A stretch of 64,000 nt of DNA from Nitrososphaerota archaeon (lineage in GTDB: Archaea > Thermoproteota > Nitrososphaeria > Nitrososphaerales > UBA183): positions 71,886 through 135,885 of the forward strand of contig JAFLZE010000002.1 in assembly GCA_029785685.1 (NCBI GenBank), in the 5' to 3' direction. The notes under the pieces are model-generated. The model was not told the DNA's origin. It saw nothing but the letters and a program-made list of their open reading frames with translations, and did not search any database. Shown piece after piece: positions 49,307 through 58,282 of the stretch (its first letter is position 1; each line of letters begins with the position of its first letter). Position numbers and translations under genes: made by a program.

Positions 49307-50149
49307 TCAGGCCCCACTCGCTTGTTCGACTCTCGCCTTGGGGTACGAGCCGAGCACCTTGAGGAATGTGGTCCTCTTGACGAGGTCACGCAGCGCCTCC
49401 TTCTGGGTCGCGGCGTCCCGGTGCCCCTCGAAGTCCAAGAAGAAATAGTACTCCCATGGACGTTGTCTGGTGGGCCTGGACTCGATCTTGGTCAGGTTGA
49501 CCCCCTGCCTCGCAAAAGCCTCGAGGGCAGCGTACAGCGAACCCGGGGTGTGCGGCGCCGAGAAGATGACGGAGGTCTTGCTCTCCGGCGACCTCTCGCT
49601 CTCCTCGGTCGTTATCACCAGGAACCTAGTGTAGTTGCGCCCGTTATCCTCAATCCCCTCCTTCAACACGTTCATCCCGTAGATCTGGGCCGCGGCCTTG
49701 CTGGCCACCGCTGCCGCGTCTCTTCTCCCGTCGTCTCTGATCATCTCTACACTGCCTGCCGTATCATATGAGACATTCAACTCTGCACCCATGGAGGCCA
49801 GGAATCCCCTGCACTGGGCCAGCGCCTGAGGATGAGAATAGACCACCCTCACGTCGCTGATGGACGTCGAAGGTAGGGCGACGAGGCAGTGGACCACCCT
49901 CAGCACTATCTCGCCGGCTATCTTCGTGGGAGTCGTTATGAGGGAGTCGTAGGTCTCGTTGACGCTCCCCTCGGTAGAGTTCTCCACGGGAACCACGCCG
50001 TACTTCACCTCCCCCGTCTCGACCAAGTTGAACACCTCAGAGATGGTCCTGCAGGGGACGGTGTCTCTCTTGGCCCCGAAGTGCTGGCGGATGGCTTCCT
50101 CGCTGTAGGCTCCGTGCGCTCCCTGAAACGCGACTCCATCAGTCTTCAT
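49307..50149 (-). CDS. pheA: prephenate dehydratase
   Basis: Prephenate to phenylpyruvate. 280 residues: VAFQGAHGAYSEEA at the start, GVVPVENSTEGSV, NYTRFLVI with the catalytic Thr-Arg-Phe motif near residue 172, and a C-terminal ACT domain with K-I-E-S-R-P and YYFFLDFEGH for phenylalanine feedback. No chorismate mutase domain. ATG 50149 has its own TATA box, so it is transcribed apart from the ask-tyrA operon though on the same strand. Confidence 0.95.
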   Translation of the reverse strand: MKTDGVAFQGAHGAYSEEAIRQHFGAKRDTVPCRTISEVFNLVETGEVKYGVVPVENSTEGSVNETYDSLITTPTKIAGEIVLRVVHCLVALPSTSISDVRVVYSHPQALAQCRGFLASMGAELNVSYDTAGSVEMIRDDGRRDAAAVASKAAAQIYGMNVLKEGIEDNGRNYTRFLVITTEESERSPESKTSVIFSAPHTPGSLYAALEAFARQGVNLTKIESRPTRQRPWEYYFFLDFEGHRDAATQKEALRDLVKRTTFLKVLGSYPKARVEQASGA

Positions 50150-50174
50150 TGGCCGCTGGCATGCTCATGGTCTG

Positions 50175-50183
50175 ATTATATAG
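50175..50183 (-). promoter_or_regulatory. TATA box for pheA
   Basis: CTATATAAT on the minus strand, centred 30 nt before ATG 50149. Confidence 0.55.
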
Positions 50184-50225
50184 CCAGAGCCATGGAAAAT
50201 CGTGTCGCTCTGCCGTTCCAACTTT

Positions 50226-51485
50226 CTAGACCTTGAGCGAGCGGACATCGGAGAACAACAGCAGGCCGAAGGCGAAGACCGCCGTGCCGACGGCGGCGAG
50301 GACGAAGTCGGCGTTGATCCCGTAGCCTGCGATTATCAGCCCGCCCGCCAGCTGCCCTGCGGGGCTCGCCGCCAGGCTGCCCACCTCGTCTATGCTCAGA
50401 TAGCGCCCCAGCACCTCGTGGGGGACGTAGCTCTGGACCCCTGTGAAGAAGGCTGTGTTGCCGAACCCCCCGAAGAACGTCGAGACGAAGACAAAGGCTG
50501 TGGCCGCCACGGTCCCTGGGAAGAATACCAGCCCGAGGATGGCGAGCCCCGCCATCCCCCAGGGGGCAGCGAACCAGACGCCGAAGCGACGCTCCGGGTG
50601 GAGCCTACCCACCAGGAGGGAGCCCAGACCGAAGCCGGCGCCACCCGCTGCCCCGAAGGCCCCGAAGATGAAAGCCGACTGATGCAGGACTTCGGTCACG
50701 TATATCACGAGGAAGGTGAAGAAGAGGCTCAGGAAGAAATTCGCCCCGAAGGATGCCAGCGTCAGCTTCAGCAGGCCGCGCTCCCCGTTGACATAGGTGA
50801 AGCCTCCCCTGAGCTGGTCAAGGAACGGGGGCTGCTTTTGCTGGCCTTCTCCCCGCGAGGCACCCCGGGAAGAGACGGACAGGGCGACGAATACAACCAT
50901 GAGGGCGGAGACGACGTAGCTGGCACCGTTGATGGCCAGAGTGGCAGCCACGCCGACGACTGCGATGAGGATACCGCCGATGGGGCTCCCGGCGATGGAG
51001 GTCACCTCCTGTGCCGCGGTGAAGAGGCCGTTGGCCGCACCCAGCTGCTCCTTCCGCACCGCCTGCGGCAGGAAGGAGTTGATGGAAGGACGGAACAGGG
51101 ACTGCCCCATGCCGAGGAGGAACACGGCCGCGAGGACGACGTACAGGTTGAATCCGAAGAGGGCCAGGGTCAGCGCGAAGACGACCATCGTCCCCGCACG
51201 AAAGGCGTCAGCGACTATCATGAGTCTGAGCTTGCTGTAACGGTCCGCCAGGGTCCCGGCGAAGACCCCGAAGACTATTCTTGGGATCACTCCGGCTACT
51301 CCGATGAACCCGACGTCGAGGGCAGACTTGGTGACTGTGTATACGAGCCAGTTTATGGCGAGGAGGCCGGCCGCCGAACCGAAGGACGACGCCACGGAGC
51401 CGGTCCAAAGGCCACCGAAGGCCCTCTGGCGGAGGAGGGAAGGGCGCTTCTCGGTGCCTTCGCCGGCAGCGGATTCACTGCCCAC
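50226..51485 (-). CDS. MFS transporter (MFS_3/EntS-like)
   Basis: 419 residues with about 12 helices. The start R-Q-R-A-F-G-G-L-W-T-G and GVFAGTLADRYSKLRLM loop are typical of the MFS_3 branch that includes EntS and macrolide-type exporters; a second GQSLFRPSINSFLPQAV block supports this. An exporter of a small molecule is likely, but the substrate cannot be given. Stands on its own before pheA with the same orientation. Confidence 0.8.
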   Translation of the reverse strand: MGSESAAGEGTEKRPSLLRQRAFGGLWTGSVASSFGSAAGLLAINWLVYTVTKSALDVGFIGVAGVIPRIVFGVFAGTLADRYSKLRLMIVADAFRAGTMVVFALTLALFGFNLYVVLAAVFLLGMGQSLFRPSINSFLPQAVRKEQLGAANGLFTAAQEVTSIAGSPIGGILIAVVGVAATLAINGASYVVSALMVVFVALSVSSRGASRGEGQQKQPPFLDQLRGGFTYVNGERGLLKLTLASFGANFFLSLFFTFLVIYVTEVLHQSAFIFGAFGAAGGAGFGLGSLLVGRLHPERRFGVWFAAPWGMAGLAILGLVFFPGTVAATAFVFVSTFFGGFGNTAFFTGVQSYVPHEVLGRYLSIDEVGSLAASPAGQLAGGLIIAGYGINADFVLAAVGTAVFAFGLLLFSDVRSLKV

Positions 51486-51624
51486 GGTCTCCTTCCCCCA
51501 GACTACAGGGCATCGGAATGTGAGACCGGCTAGAGTGGGTAGATGAACCTCGCTGACAGATTGGGCGTGTTAGGTAGCCCCCATCATCAAAGGGGAGGCA
51601 GTCTGTGCCGTCGAACCCGAGGAG

Positions 51625-53058
51625 TTACCTCTCTACTGTGGGGACTTCTACCAGCTCTTCTCTCGAGGCCTCTTCGAGAGATTGGTTCTTGGACTCCTTC
51701 AGCCCGAGGGTCAGTAGCGCGCCCACGACGCTCACCACCGCGAGCATCTCAAGGATGCCCTGGACCCCGATGCTTACCAGCAGCGCCGGGAAGAAGAAGG
51801 TGGTGATTGCAGCCCCAGTCTTGCCTGCAGCCGCGGATATCCCGTGGCCGGTGGTCCTCCTCGCGGTTGGGTACACCTCGGCTGGTATCACGAAGGTGGT
51901 GGTGTTGGGGCCGAAATCGATGAAGAAGAAGGACATTGAGTAGAGGGCGAGTGCGCCGACGGCTGGGATGGCGAATCCTGTTATGCTGGTCCCTTTGGTT
52001 ATGGCGAAGCCGGCGACCGCTATGTAGAGCACGGCCATCATGGCGAAGCCTTGCAGTTGGGTGACCTTCCGTCCAAGCCTGTCCATTAGGGCTACGGCTG
52101 TGAAGTAGCCGAAGAAGCCGACGAAGTATGGGATGCCTGCCTCGAAGACCTTGGTGAAGAGTTGGGCCTGAGTCGGCAGGGAGGAACTGATCGGGAGTAT
52201 GGCCGAGACGATTGGGCCTGAGTAGACCCCGGTGCCGTAGAAGGCCATGTCAAGCAGGAACCAGGAGCCGGCTGTGACGACAAGTGTCTTCCAGTATCTC
52301 TGGAAGAACTTCGAGAGGCTAGACGTCTTCGCGGTCACATGGGTGTAGGCGATGTCTGCCCCAAGCACTCTGGCTCCCCTCTCTGCTTCTGCTGCGTTCC
52401 CCTTCACGAGGAGCGAGTACCGCGGGGTCTCAGGAAGCTTCCTTCTTAGGTAGATGACCATAGCCGCGGGTATCGCACCGGCCCCCAACATCACCCTCCA
52501 GGCGAGGGCGGGCGGAAGGAACGCGACGGACGCGAGACCGACAGCGACGGCTGCGACCGAGCCTATTCCTTGGTTGGAGAAGATCAAGGAGACGAGCCTC
52601 CCCCTGTTCTTCACGTTGGAGTACTCGCTCATTATCGTCGCAGAGATGGGATAGTCTCCGCCTATGCCGATTCCTTCTATGAACCTGAAGAGAATGAGGA
52701 GATAGACGTTGGCCGCGATTGCACTCAGCAGGGCGCCGACCACGAGGATGGAAGCTTCAATCCCATAGACTCTCTTTCTCCCTATCCTGTCGCCAAAGTA
52801 GCCGAAAATGAGCTGACCGAAGATGGCGGCGAATATGGCAGAGGAGCCGACGAAAGCCGCAGCGGATTGACCAAGGATGCTCGTGCTCATGGAGAATCCG
52901 GGGATGGAGTAGGCGCCGAAGATCAGCAGGGCGAACCCGATAATCAAAAGGTCGTAGGCGTCTGTAAAGAATCCCATCCCGGCCGTGAACCAGATCTTCA
53001 GGTGGCTCATCGACATCGGCTTGCTGTTCATGGACGCGAATGGCGTCCCCGTTCCCAA
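51625..53058 (-). CDS. MFS transporter resembling phosphate:H+ symporters
   Basis: 477 residues with 12 helices. GFFTDAYDLLIIGFA in TM1, DRIGRKRVYG, GIGIGGDYPISATIMSEY in TM4 and LLDMAFYGTGVYSGP in TM7 follow the pattern of Pho84-type phosphate:H+ symporters, including the acidic residues of TM1 and TM4. A related sugar or organic acid substrate is possible. The start is TTG 53058 or ATG 53031; a CATATAAT box at 53110-53118 lies before both. Confidence 0.8.
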   Translation of the reverse strand: MGTGTPFASMNSKPMSMSHLKIWFTAGMGFFTDAYDLLIIGFALLIFGAYSIPGFSMSTSILGQSAAAFVGSSAIFAAIFGQLIFGYFGDRIGRKRVYGIEASILVVGALLSAIAANVYLLILFRFIEGIGIGGDYPISATIMSEYSNVKNRGRLVSLIFSNQGIGSVAAVAVGLASVAFLPPALAWRVMLGAGAIPAAMVIYLRRKLPETPRYSLLVKGNAAEAERGARVLGADIAYTHVTAKTSSLSKFFQRYWKTLVVTAGSWFLLDMAFYGTGVYSGPIVSAILPISSSLPTQAQLFTKVFEAGIPYFVGFFGYFTAVALMDRLGRKVTQLQGFAMMAVLYIAVAGFAITKGTSITGFAIPAVGALALYSMSFFFIDFGPNTTTFVIPAEVYPTARRTTGHGISAAAGKTGAAITTFFFPALLVSIGVQGILEMLAVVSVVGALLTLGLKESKNQSLEEASREELVEVPTVER

Positions 53059-53103
53059 CTGTCTTGTGTTGCTCTCCAGGATTCTCTGGAAAAGCGGTTC
53101 CCT

Positions 53104-53367
53104 CTAGGGCATTATATGACTGCCCGACTTACTCTCTATATAGAATAGAGAATAATGAGCCAGAGGCAAGACGCTGCTCGCAGCCCCTGCGTGGAGTATC
53201 TCCAGGTCGAACGCCAGACGGCGAGCAGCACGGAGCCCTCCCCCGAGCACTACCGCCGTGGTGACAAGGCTCCCCAGCAGCAGGGCCCCCGTCACGCTCA
53301 CCATGGGAATCAGATACAGCTTGATTGAGAGCCTCGAGACAGCCCTGCCGACCATGGTGCAGAACAT
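53104..53367 (-). CDS. possible small membrane protein
   Basis: An 87-residue minus-strand frame from ATG 53367 with one long hydrophobic helix (LYLIPMVSVTGALLLGSLV and on to about residue 46) and a basic N-terminal part. A TATA-like GCTATACC lies about 37 nt upstream. No homologous family recognised; it overlaps the promoter of the next gene and could be a chance frame. The 53368-53469 stretch holds nothing else. Confidence 0.35.
   Translation of the reverse strand: MFCTMVGRAVSRLSIKLYLIPMVSVTGALLLGSLVTTAVVLGGGLRAARRLAFDLEILHAGAASSVLPLAHYSLFYIESKSGSHIMP
53110..53151 (-). promoter_or_regulatory. promoter region of the symporter gene, with a 7-bp-arm dyad
   Basis: CATATAATG (53110-53118, minus strand) suits a transcript starting near 53085 for the gene at 53058. 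Upstream of it TCTCTAT-N5-ATAGAGA (53133-53151) is a perfect inverted repeat that could bind a regulator. Confidence 0.4.
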
Positions 53368-53469
53368 CAGGTGTCCGAGCGCCGTGCTCAGCAACCCCCA
53401 GGTATAGCACGCGGGCCGTGTCCCGACGGCCTGCAAAGGATTAAACCCGTCCTGAGCCCGGCTGCGGCC

Positions 53470-53847
53470 ATGCGACTGCTGCACACTTCTATAACCGTGA
53501 AGGACATGGACGAGAGCATCGCCTTCTACACCAAGCACTTCGGGATGGAGCTTCTGAGCAGAAGGGAGATCCCGCAGAACGGCGCGGAGATTGCGTTCCT
53601 TGGCCTGAAGGACACGGACCACAGGATAGAGCTGACCTGGTGGAAGGGCAAGAAAGACTACGCCGAGGGGGACCAGCTGGACCACCTGGCCTTCGGAACC
53701 GCTGATGTGAAGGAGGAGGTGGAGAAGCTGAGAAAGGCTGGCGTCGAGATAGCGAAGGAGCCCTACTCCCTCGGGCCTGGGTCGAGCGAGATCGCCTTCG
53801 TGAAGGACCCCAACGGCATCTGGCTGGAGCTCATCCAGCGCAGGTAG
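53470..53847 (+). CDS. glyoxalase/VOC-superfamily protein
   Basis: 125 residues in two beta-alpha-beta-beta-beta modules. The candidate metal ligands are H5 (LLHTSITVKDMD), a Glu in RIELTWW, a His in LDHLAFGT and a Glu in GIWLELIQR, as in lactoylglutathione lyase. Enzymes of this length with all four ligands act on hemithioacetals or other vicinal oxygen substrates. ATG 53470 starts the domain; the frame is open further upstream but shows no homology. Confidence 0.86.
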   Translation: MRLLHTSITVKDMDESIAFYTKHFGMELLSRREIPQNGAEIAFLGLKDTDHRIELTWWKGKKDYAEGDQLDHLAFGTADVKEEVEKLRKAGVEIAKEPYSLGPGSSEIAFVKDPNGIWLELIQRR

Positions 53848-54007
53848 CCCCTTCAGGGAGGGCAGAGAACTCCTTACAGGTCTTCATAGCCAGGCCCGGG
53901 TCGAGCACGGCCTCTGCTCCGGTCGTGGAGGACGCCAAGCATCAGTTCGAGGGCTATCCGACCGCGCATGGCGGGTCCCTGCGCGACTTCGTGGGCCTTT
54001 GGGCGCC

Positions 54008-55924
54008 CTAGACCCTCTCGGTGACGACCCTACCGCAGATTCTGCAACGAAATGTCCGCCGCTCGGAGGTGTTCCAGCCTATGTCCTGGGAGGGATTCTC
54101 CATGCTCCATTCTCGGAATCGGAACGGGTGAGGGCACTTCTTCGGGTCTCCTTGGAGCTCCGCCAGGAAGCGGGCCCGCTGCTTTCCGAATTCGACTTCG
54201 TCCTCGGATTGGCTGGTGAGGTGCGCCTGTTCGGGGCCGGTCATGCGATCGTCCTGCGGTCCCTCGCTGCAGGCTCCGGAGTCGTCAGCCATCACGTCCA
54301 CTGCGAACAGCTTCCTGGCCTCCGTCAGAGACTCGGCGGGATAGGGCTTGCCTTCGAGGAAGCGGAGCGCGTACAGCCGAGCCATGGAGACGAACCTCCG
54401 CTCTCCGACCCCCCTTCCCACCTCGAGGAGCATGATAGTGGCGACCCCGTGGCCGAGCGTGTTGAGCACGTCTTTGGCATAGAACTGAGCCGCCATGTCG
54501 TCCGAGGAAGAGAGCCTGGCGAGGGCCACCTCCATCTCCCTCATGGCGAGACCCGCGAACTCCCGCCCATCAACAATTCCCTCTTCGAGGGTCCTCATGT
54601 CGTCCAGTAGCGTCATGTGCGCGTTCTTCTTGGTGATCACTTCGAGCATGTCCAAGGCCTGGACGTTGCTGGGTCCTTCCCATATCGGCGTGATGAGCGC
54701 CTCCCTGTGGAGCCTTTCGACAGGATACTCGTTCAGGAACCCTATCCCTCCCAGGAGCTCCATGGCGACCTTGGTCGTGTGGGCAGACATTTCGGCCGTG
54801 GTGTTTTTCGTGATGTGGGCGAGGAGCCTCGCGTAGTGGTAGGCGTCCGTGTAAGGGGGTGTGTCCTTCCAGGACCTCTCGAACAGGTCGACAGCCTTGA
54901 AGGCCAGAGCCATTGACCCCTCAATATACACCTCCATGTCCAGCAGATCCCTCTGGACTAGGGGATGCTCCACCAATAGCTTCCCGAAGGCGCTTCTCTC
55001 TTGGGTATAGTAGTACGCTTCGAGGAACGCCTTCCTAGCAATGCCCAGCGCGCCGAAGGAGTTCGCCAGCCGAGAGACCATCAGGTTCTCCATTGTGTAA
55101 TAGATGCCCTTCCGAAGGTCTCCTACCAGCGTAGCCTCTGAGTCGTGGAACTCGACCTCGCCAGTGGGGACGCTCGCAGTGGCGCTCTTGTCCTTCAGCC
55201 TCCTGACGTCGAAGTTCTTTCTACCTGTCGAGTCGTACCGCGGCACGAGGAAGAGCCCCAGCCCCTTGGCGCCGGCGGGCGCCCCCTGTGGCCTGGCGGT
55301 GACTAGCGCGTAGTCCGCCAGACCGGCGTCGCTGGCGAAATACTTCGTGTCGCCTATGACCCGCCATCTACCATTCTCCTCGTGAGACTCGACGAGGTTG
55401 GCTCCCAGGTCGCTGCCTCCCTGGAGCTCTGTGAACCAGGTCGCGCCGTACTTCACGGCGTCTTCTTCGCCTATCAGGCCGCCGACAAGTTTCTTCTGTC
55501 CTTCGTCCCCGTACTTGTAAAGGGCGTAGGCGGTCTGATTCGTGACAGTCAGGATGCAGGCAATGCCCGGGTCGGATATCAGGTATATCGACGCGTAGTG
55601 GTCGAACCAACTCCCTCCCCTGTAGGGGGACTTGTTCACCCCAAACTCCCTGAATAGCTTGTCGAGAGCGCCGCGCTCGCCTGGGTCGAGCCAAACTTCG
55701 TCGACCCTTTCGCCGTTGATGCTCCAGGTCACGAGCCTAGGTCTGGCCACCTTGTCCACGTAGTCGGCCACTTCGTAGAGTTCCTTTCCGGCGAACCTCC
55801 CCAGGGCGGAGAGGTCTGGTACCATGCGGAAGTACCTCAGGACGAGCTTCAACGGTCTGTCGACCTCGAAGTGGTTCTTCCCGTAAGAGTTAGACAGATG
55901 GCGGTAGGTCTCGTTGGAGCCCAA
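54008..55924 (-). CDS. AidB-like acyl-CoA dehydrogenase with a C-terminal Cys/His extension
   Basis: 638 residues. FAD-dependent ACAD fold: GATWFTELQGGSDLGAN (FAD/substrate region), DSEATLVGD, MVSRLANSFGALGIARKAF, and GGIGFLNEYPVERLHREA followed by WEGPSNVQALDMLE, the latter typical of the AidB branch. After about residue 560 the protein adds KCPHPFRFREW and FRCRICGRVV, a possible C-x-H/C-x2-C metal site. TTG 55924 is chosen since a TATATAC box lies 30 nt before it; the open frame upstream reads through that promoter. Confidence 0.87.
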   Translation of the reverse strand: MGSNETYRHLSNSYGKNHFEVDRPLKLVLRYFRMVPDLSALGRFAGKELYEVADYVDKVARPRLVTWSINGERVDEVWLDPGERGALDKLFREFGVNKSPYRGGSWFDHYASIYLISDPGIACILTVTNQTAYALYKYGDEGQKKLVGGLIGEEDAVKYGATWFTELQGGSDLGANLVESHEENGRWRVIGDTKYFASDAGLADYALVTARPQGAPAGAKGLGLFLVPRYDSTGRKNFDVRRLKDKSATASVPTGEVEFHDSEATLVGDLRKGIYYTMENLMVSRLANSFGALGIARKAFLEAYYYTQERSAFGKLLVEHPLVQRDLLDMEVYIEGSMALAFKAVDLFERSWKDTPPYTDAYHYARLLAHITKNTTAEMSAHTTKVAMELLGGIGFLNEYPVERLHREALITPIWEGPSNVQALDMLEVITKKNAHMTLLDDMRTLEEGIVDGREFAGLAMREMEVALARLSSSDDMAAQFYAKDVLNTLGHGVATIMLLEVGRGVGERRFVSMARLYALRFLEGKPYPAESLTEARKLFAVDVMADDSGACSEGPQDDRMTGPEQAHLTSQSEDEVEFGKQRARFLAELQGDPKKCPHPFRFREWSMENPSQDIGWNTSERRTFRCRICGRVVTERV

Positions 55925-55950
55925 TGTCGCGCCGAAGAGGCGGAGCGTCG

Positions 55951-55957
55951 TATATAC
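55951..55957 (-). promoter_or_regulatory. TATA box for the acyl-CoA dehydrogenase
   Basis: GTATATA on the minus strand, centred 30 nt before TTG 55924. The position decides the start codon. Confidence 0.55.
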
Positions 55958-56148
55958 GTGGTTGGACACGCGGGCACCGGAGCGCTCTGAAGCCTCGCAG
56001 TGTCCTTTTGGAAGCCCCTGACGACGGCTAGCCTGAGCTGATTCAGCGCAGGTAGTTCCATCGTGGGACGGCAAGAGCCACGGCTGGTCCCTGAGAGCGA
56101 GGGCTGGGTCGAGCTGGTTTTCAATCCCCCGCAAGTCTGCAGGTAACG

Positions 56149-56157
56149 TTTTATGCA
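56149..56157 (+). promoter_or_regulatory. TATA box for the LLM oxidoreductase
   Basis: GTTTTATGC, centred 26 nt before ATG 56179. Confidence 0.5.
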
Positions 56158-56178
56158 GTCGGACCGCTCCAGGCTCTG

Positions 56179-57060
56179 ATGAAGTTCGGCGTATGCGTCC
56201 CCAACTATGGGGACTACTCCGTCAAGGACCTCCGGATGGTCGCACTCGAGGCAGAGACGCTCTGCTATGACTCTGTGTGGCTGACCGACCACATTCTGAT
56301 GCCGAAGAACTCGGGGACCCCCTACGAGCGGATTCTCGAGTCCCTCACGTGCATGGCCTATCTCGCCCCCATAACCGAGAAGGTGAAACTGGGGATTTCC
56401 TCGCTGATCATAGCCATGAGGAACCCAGTCATCGCGGCCAAGCAGCTCGCCACCATCGACAATCTGAGTTCGGGCAGAGTGATGCTGGCCGTAGGCGCCG
56501 GCTGGAACGAGAAGGAGTTCTCGACCCTGGGAGCGTCGTTTCACGACAGGGGAAGGAGGGTCGATGAATCGATCAGGCTATTCAGGGCCCTGTGGAGCGG
56601 TGAAGAGGTGTTCGAAGACGGCAGGGACGCGCGTTTGAGCCTCAAGGATGCGGCCTTCGAGCCAAGGCCCGTCCAGAAGAGGCTTACGATGTGGGTCGGC
56701 GGCGTGAGCGAGGCGGCCATGAAGCGCGCCATTGCCCTCGGTGACGCCTGGCACCCAAACGTCGTTCCCCTCGATCAGTTCAAGGGCATGGTCGCCAAGT
56801 TCAGAGGCATCCCGGGAGGCGAGAAGAAGGACATCTGCGTCCGCATCGGCGTCGACTCGAGGAGCGACAGGTCGGACTTCGTCGGGCCCCAGGGCGAGAA
56901 GAGGGTGATGCTCTCAGGCAATAGGAAGGAGAACGGGAGGATAATCGAGGAACTCGCCAGCCTGGGGGTCGGATACATGATCATAACGACAAGCCCCGAC
57001 GGCAAGACCCCGGTCGAGAACCAGCTCGACTCCCTTCGGATGGTTTACAGTAGAGCATAG
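56179..57060 (+). CDS. LLM-class F420-dependent oxidoreductase
   Basis: A 293-residue luciferase-like monooxygenase-fold protein. MKFGVCVPNYGDY at the N-terminus, YDSVWLTDHILMPK, VKLGISSLI and GRVMLAVGAGWNEKEF (flavin phosphate region) fit the F420-dependent subfamily (methylene-H4MPT reductase/F420 glucose dehydrogenase relatives). The presence of cofE supports F420 use. Divergent from the acyl-CoA dehydrogenase; a role in the oxidation of the same kind of substrate is possible. The 57061-57240 gap shows nothing recognisable. Confidence 0.87.
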   Translation: MKFGVCVPNYGDYSVKDLRMVALEAETLCYDSVWLTDHILMPKNSGTPYERILESLTCMAYLAPITEKVKLGISSLIIAMRNPVIAAKQLATIDNLSSGRVMLAVGAGWNEKEFSTLGASFHDRGRRVDESIRLFRALWSGEEVFEDGRDARLSLKDAAFEPRPVQKRLTMWVGGVSEAAMKRAIALGDAWHPNVVPLDQFKGMVAKFRGIPGGEKKDICVRIGVDSRSDRSDFVGPQGEKRVMLSGNRKENGRIIEELASLGVGYMIITTSPDGKTPVENQLDSLRMVYSRA

Positions 57061-57240
57061 CCGAAGTGGGGAACACATAGCAGACCGATATGAGAACAGC
57101 TCCGGCAGCTATCGTGCGCGTCTCGAGTTCGAGTGGTAACCCCTAATTGTTCGGGGCACCGCACGTCTGGCAATGCTTCCCGACCGAGGCTAAGTCTGCA
57201 ATGGAAGGATGTGAAATGAACTAGGGCGTGGCATCGACGT

Positions 57241-58185
57241 TTAGGGCTTGATTCCAGTCGTGATGAAAGAAATCCCTGCTTCGACCGTGGCATCGTGGCG
57301 GACAGCTCTTGAGCCCTTCGACAGCCTGGTGCCGTACTCGATCCTCAGCCTGTTGAGCTCGATGATCTCCTTCCACGTCATCCCCCCTGCCGTCAGGATT
57401 GGCTCGGACTTTTCGATGTAGGCCCTCCTTGCCCCGTCTCCGGCCATCCTGTCGAGTTTCGAGAGCAGTTGTCTAGGATATCTGAGGTACCATAGCCCGA
57501 TGACGTCTTGAGTATAAGAAAGAGGGAAGCGGTCGTCCAGGCGCAGCCTCGCGTCGGCGACCCCGTCCAACCGGGCTCCGGTCAACCCAAGCTTGGTGAA
57601 CAGCGAGGGGAGCTTGTATCCTATGCGCCTGTCGTAGCCGTAGACCCGCTTGTAGCCTTCAATCATGGCCCTGGTCTGCCTAGCGTAGAGGTCAGTCAGC
57701 CGGGGGTCGTCTGGGAACCAGGTAACTGAAGTGTCGATGGAGCCTTCGACCGCTGCAACCAAGCCTCCCTTCTTGCATACGCGTAGCATTTCTTTGAGGG
57801 TCGCTTCTCTCTCACCGCGGGTCATTAGCCACAATACGGCCTGACACACGACCCTGTCAGCGAAACCGTCGGGGAATGGGAGTGATTTGGCGTCGCCCCG
57901 TCTGAACTCAATCCGTGAAGACAGGCCGCATTCAGAGGCGAGCTTCCTCGCGGCCGCCAAGAGTCTCGCGTCCCGGTCGACACCGACGACTTTGCCGCGC
58001 TTCCTTTGGTCCAGCCGCTCAGCAAGGATTCGTGTGAACGCCCCTGTACCGCACCCGACGTCTACCACCGCGTGGCGAGGCTCGAGCCGCAGTATGTCAT
58101 ACAGCAGTTCATTCCTCTTTCCCTGCCAGTGGTGGGCCCTGGTCAGCTCGAGAGATTTAGGCGAGAATCGCAGCCTTCTGGCCAT
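57241..58185 (-). CDS. class I SAM-dependent methyltransferase
   Basis: 314 residues. VVDVGCGTGAFTRILAE (motif I), VGVDRDARLL, FRRGDAKSLPFPDGFADRV (motif II/III) and WLMTRGEREATLKEMLRV are typical of the Methyltransf_11/UbiE group. The C-terminal 120 residues are longer than in the basic fold and may cover the substrate. ATG 58185 has a CTTTATC box about 28 nt before it. Confidence 0.85.
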   Translation of the reverse strand: MARRLRFSPKSLELTRAHHWQGKRNELLYDILRLEPRHAVVDVGCGTGAFTRILAERLDQRKRGKVVGVDRDARLLAAARKLASECGLSSRIEFRRGDAKSLPFPDGFADRVVCQAVLWLMTRGEREATLKEMLRVCKKGGLVAAVEGSIDTSVTWFPDDPRLTDLYARQTRAMIEGYKRVYGYDRRIGYKLPSLFTKLGLTGARLDGVADARLRLDDRFPLSYTQDVIGLWYLRYPRQLLSKLDRMAGDGARRAYIEKSEPILTAGGMTWKEIIELNRLRIEYGTRLSKGSRAVRHDATVEAGISFITTGIKP

Positions 58186-58282
58186 TCATAACAGAATAGA
58201 ATGAAGGATGATAAAGCCGTGCGGGTTCATTGCGTCTTCACCAGGAAACGCCTAACTCTCATCAGTCAGCTGCGCCTGCCCA

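Noticed and set aside
50202..51533. 443-residue plus-strand frame opposite the MFS_3 gene
   Set aside because: Highly acidic, repetitive composition typical of antisense reading of a GC-rich membrane protein gene; the opposite strand has clear MFS motifs.
53371..53469. Upstream part of the frame containing the VOC protein
   Set aside because: No similarity before ATG 53470, where the conserved first strand with the metal-binding His begins.
55925..56134. 70-residue N-terminal extension of the acyl-CoA dehydrogenase
   Set aside because: It reads through the TATATAC promoter and shows no family similarity.
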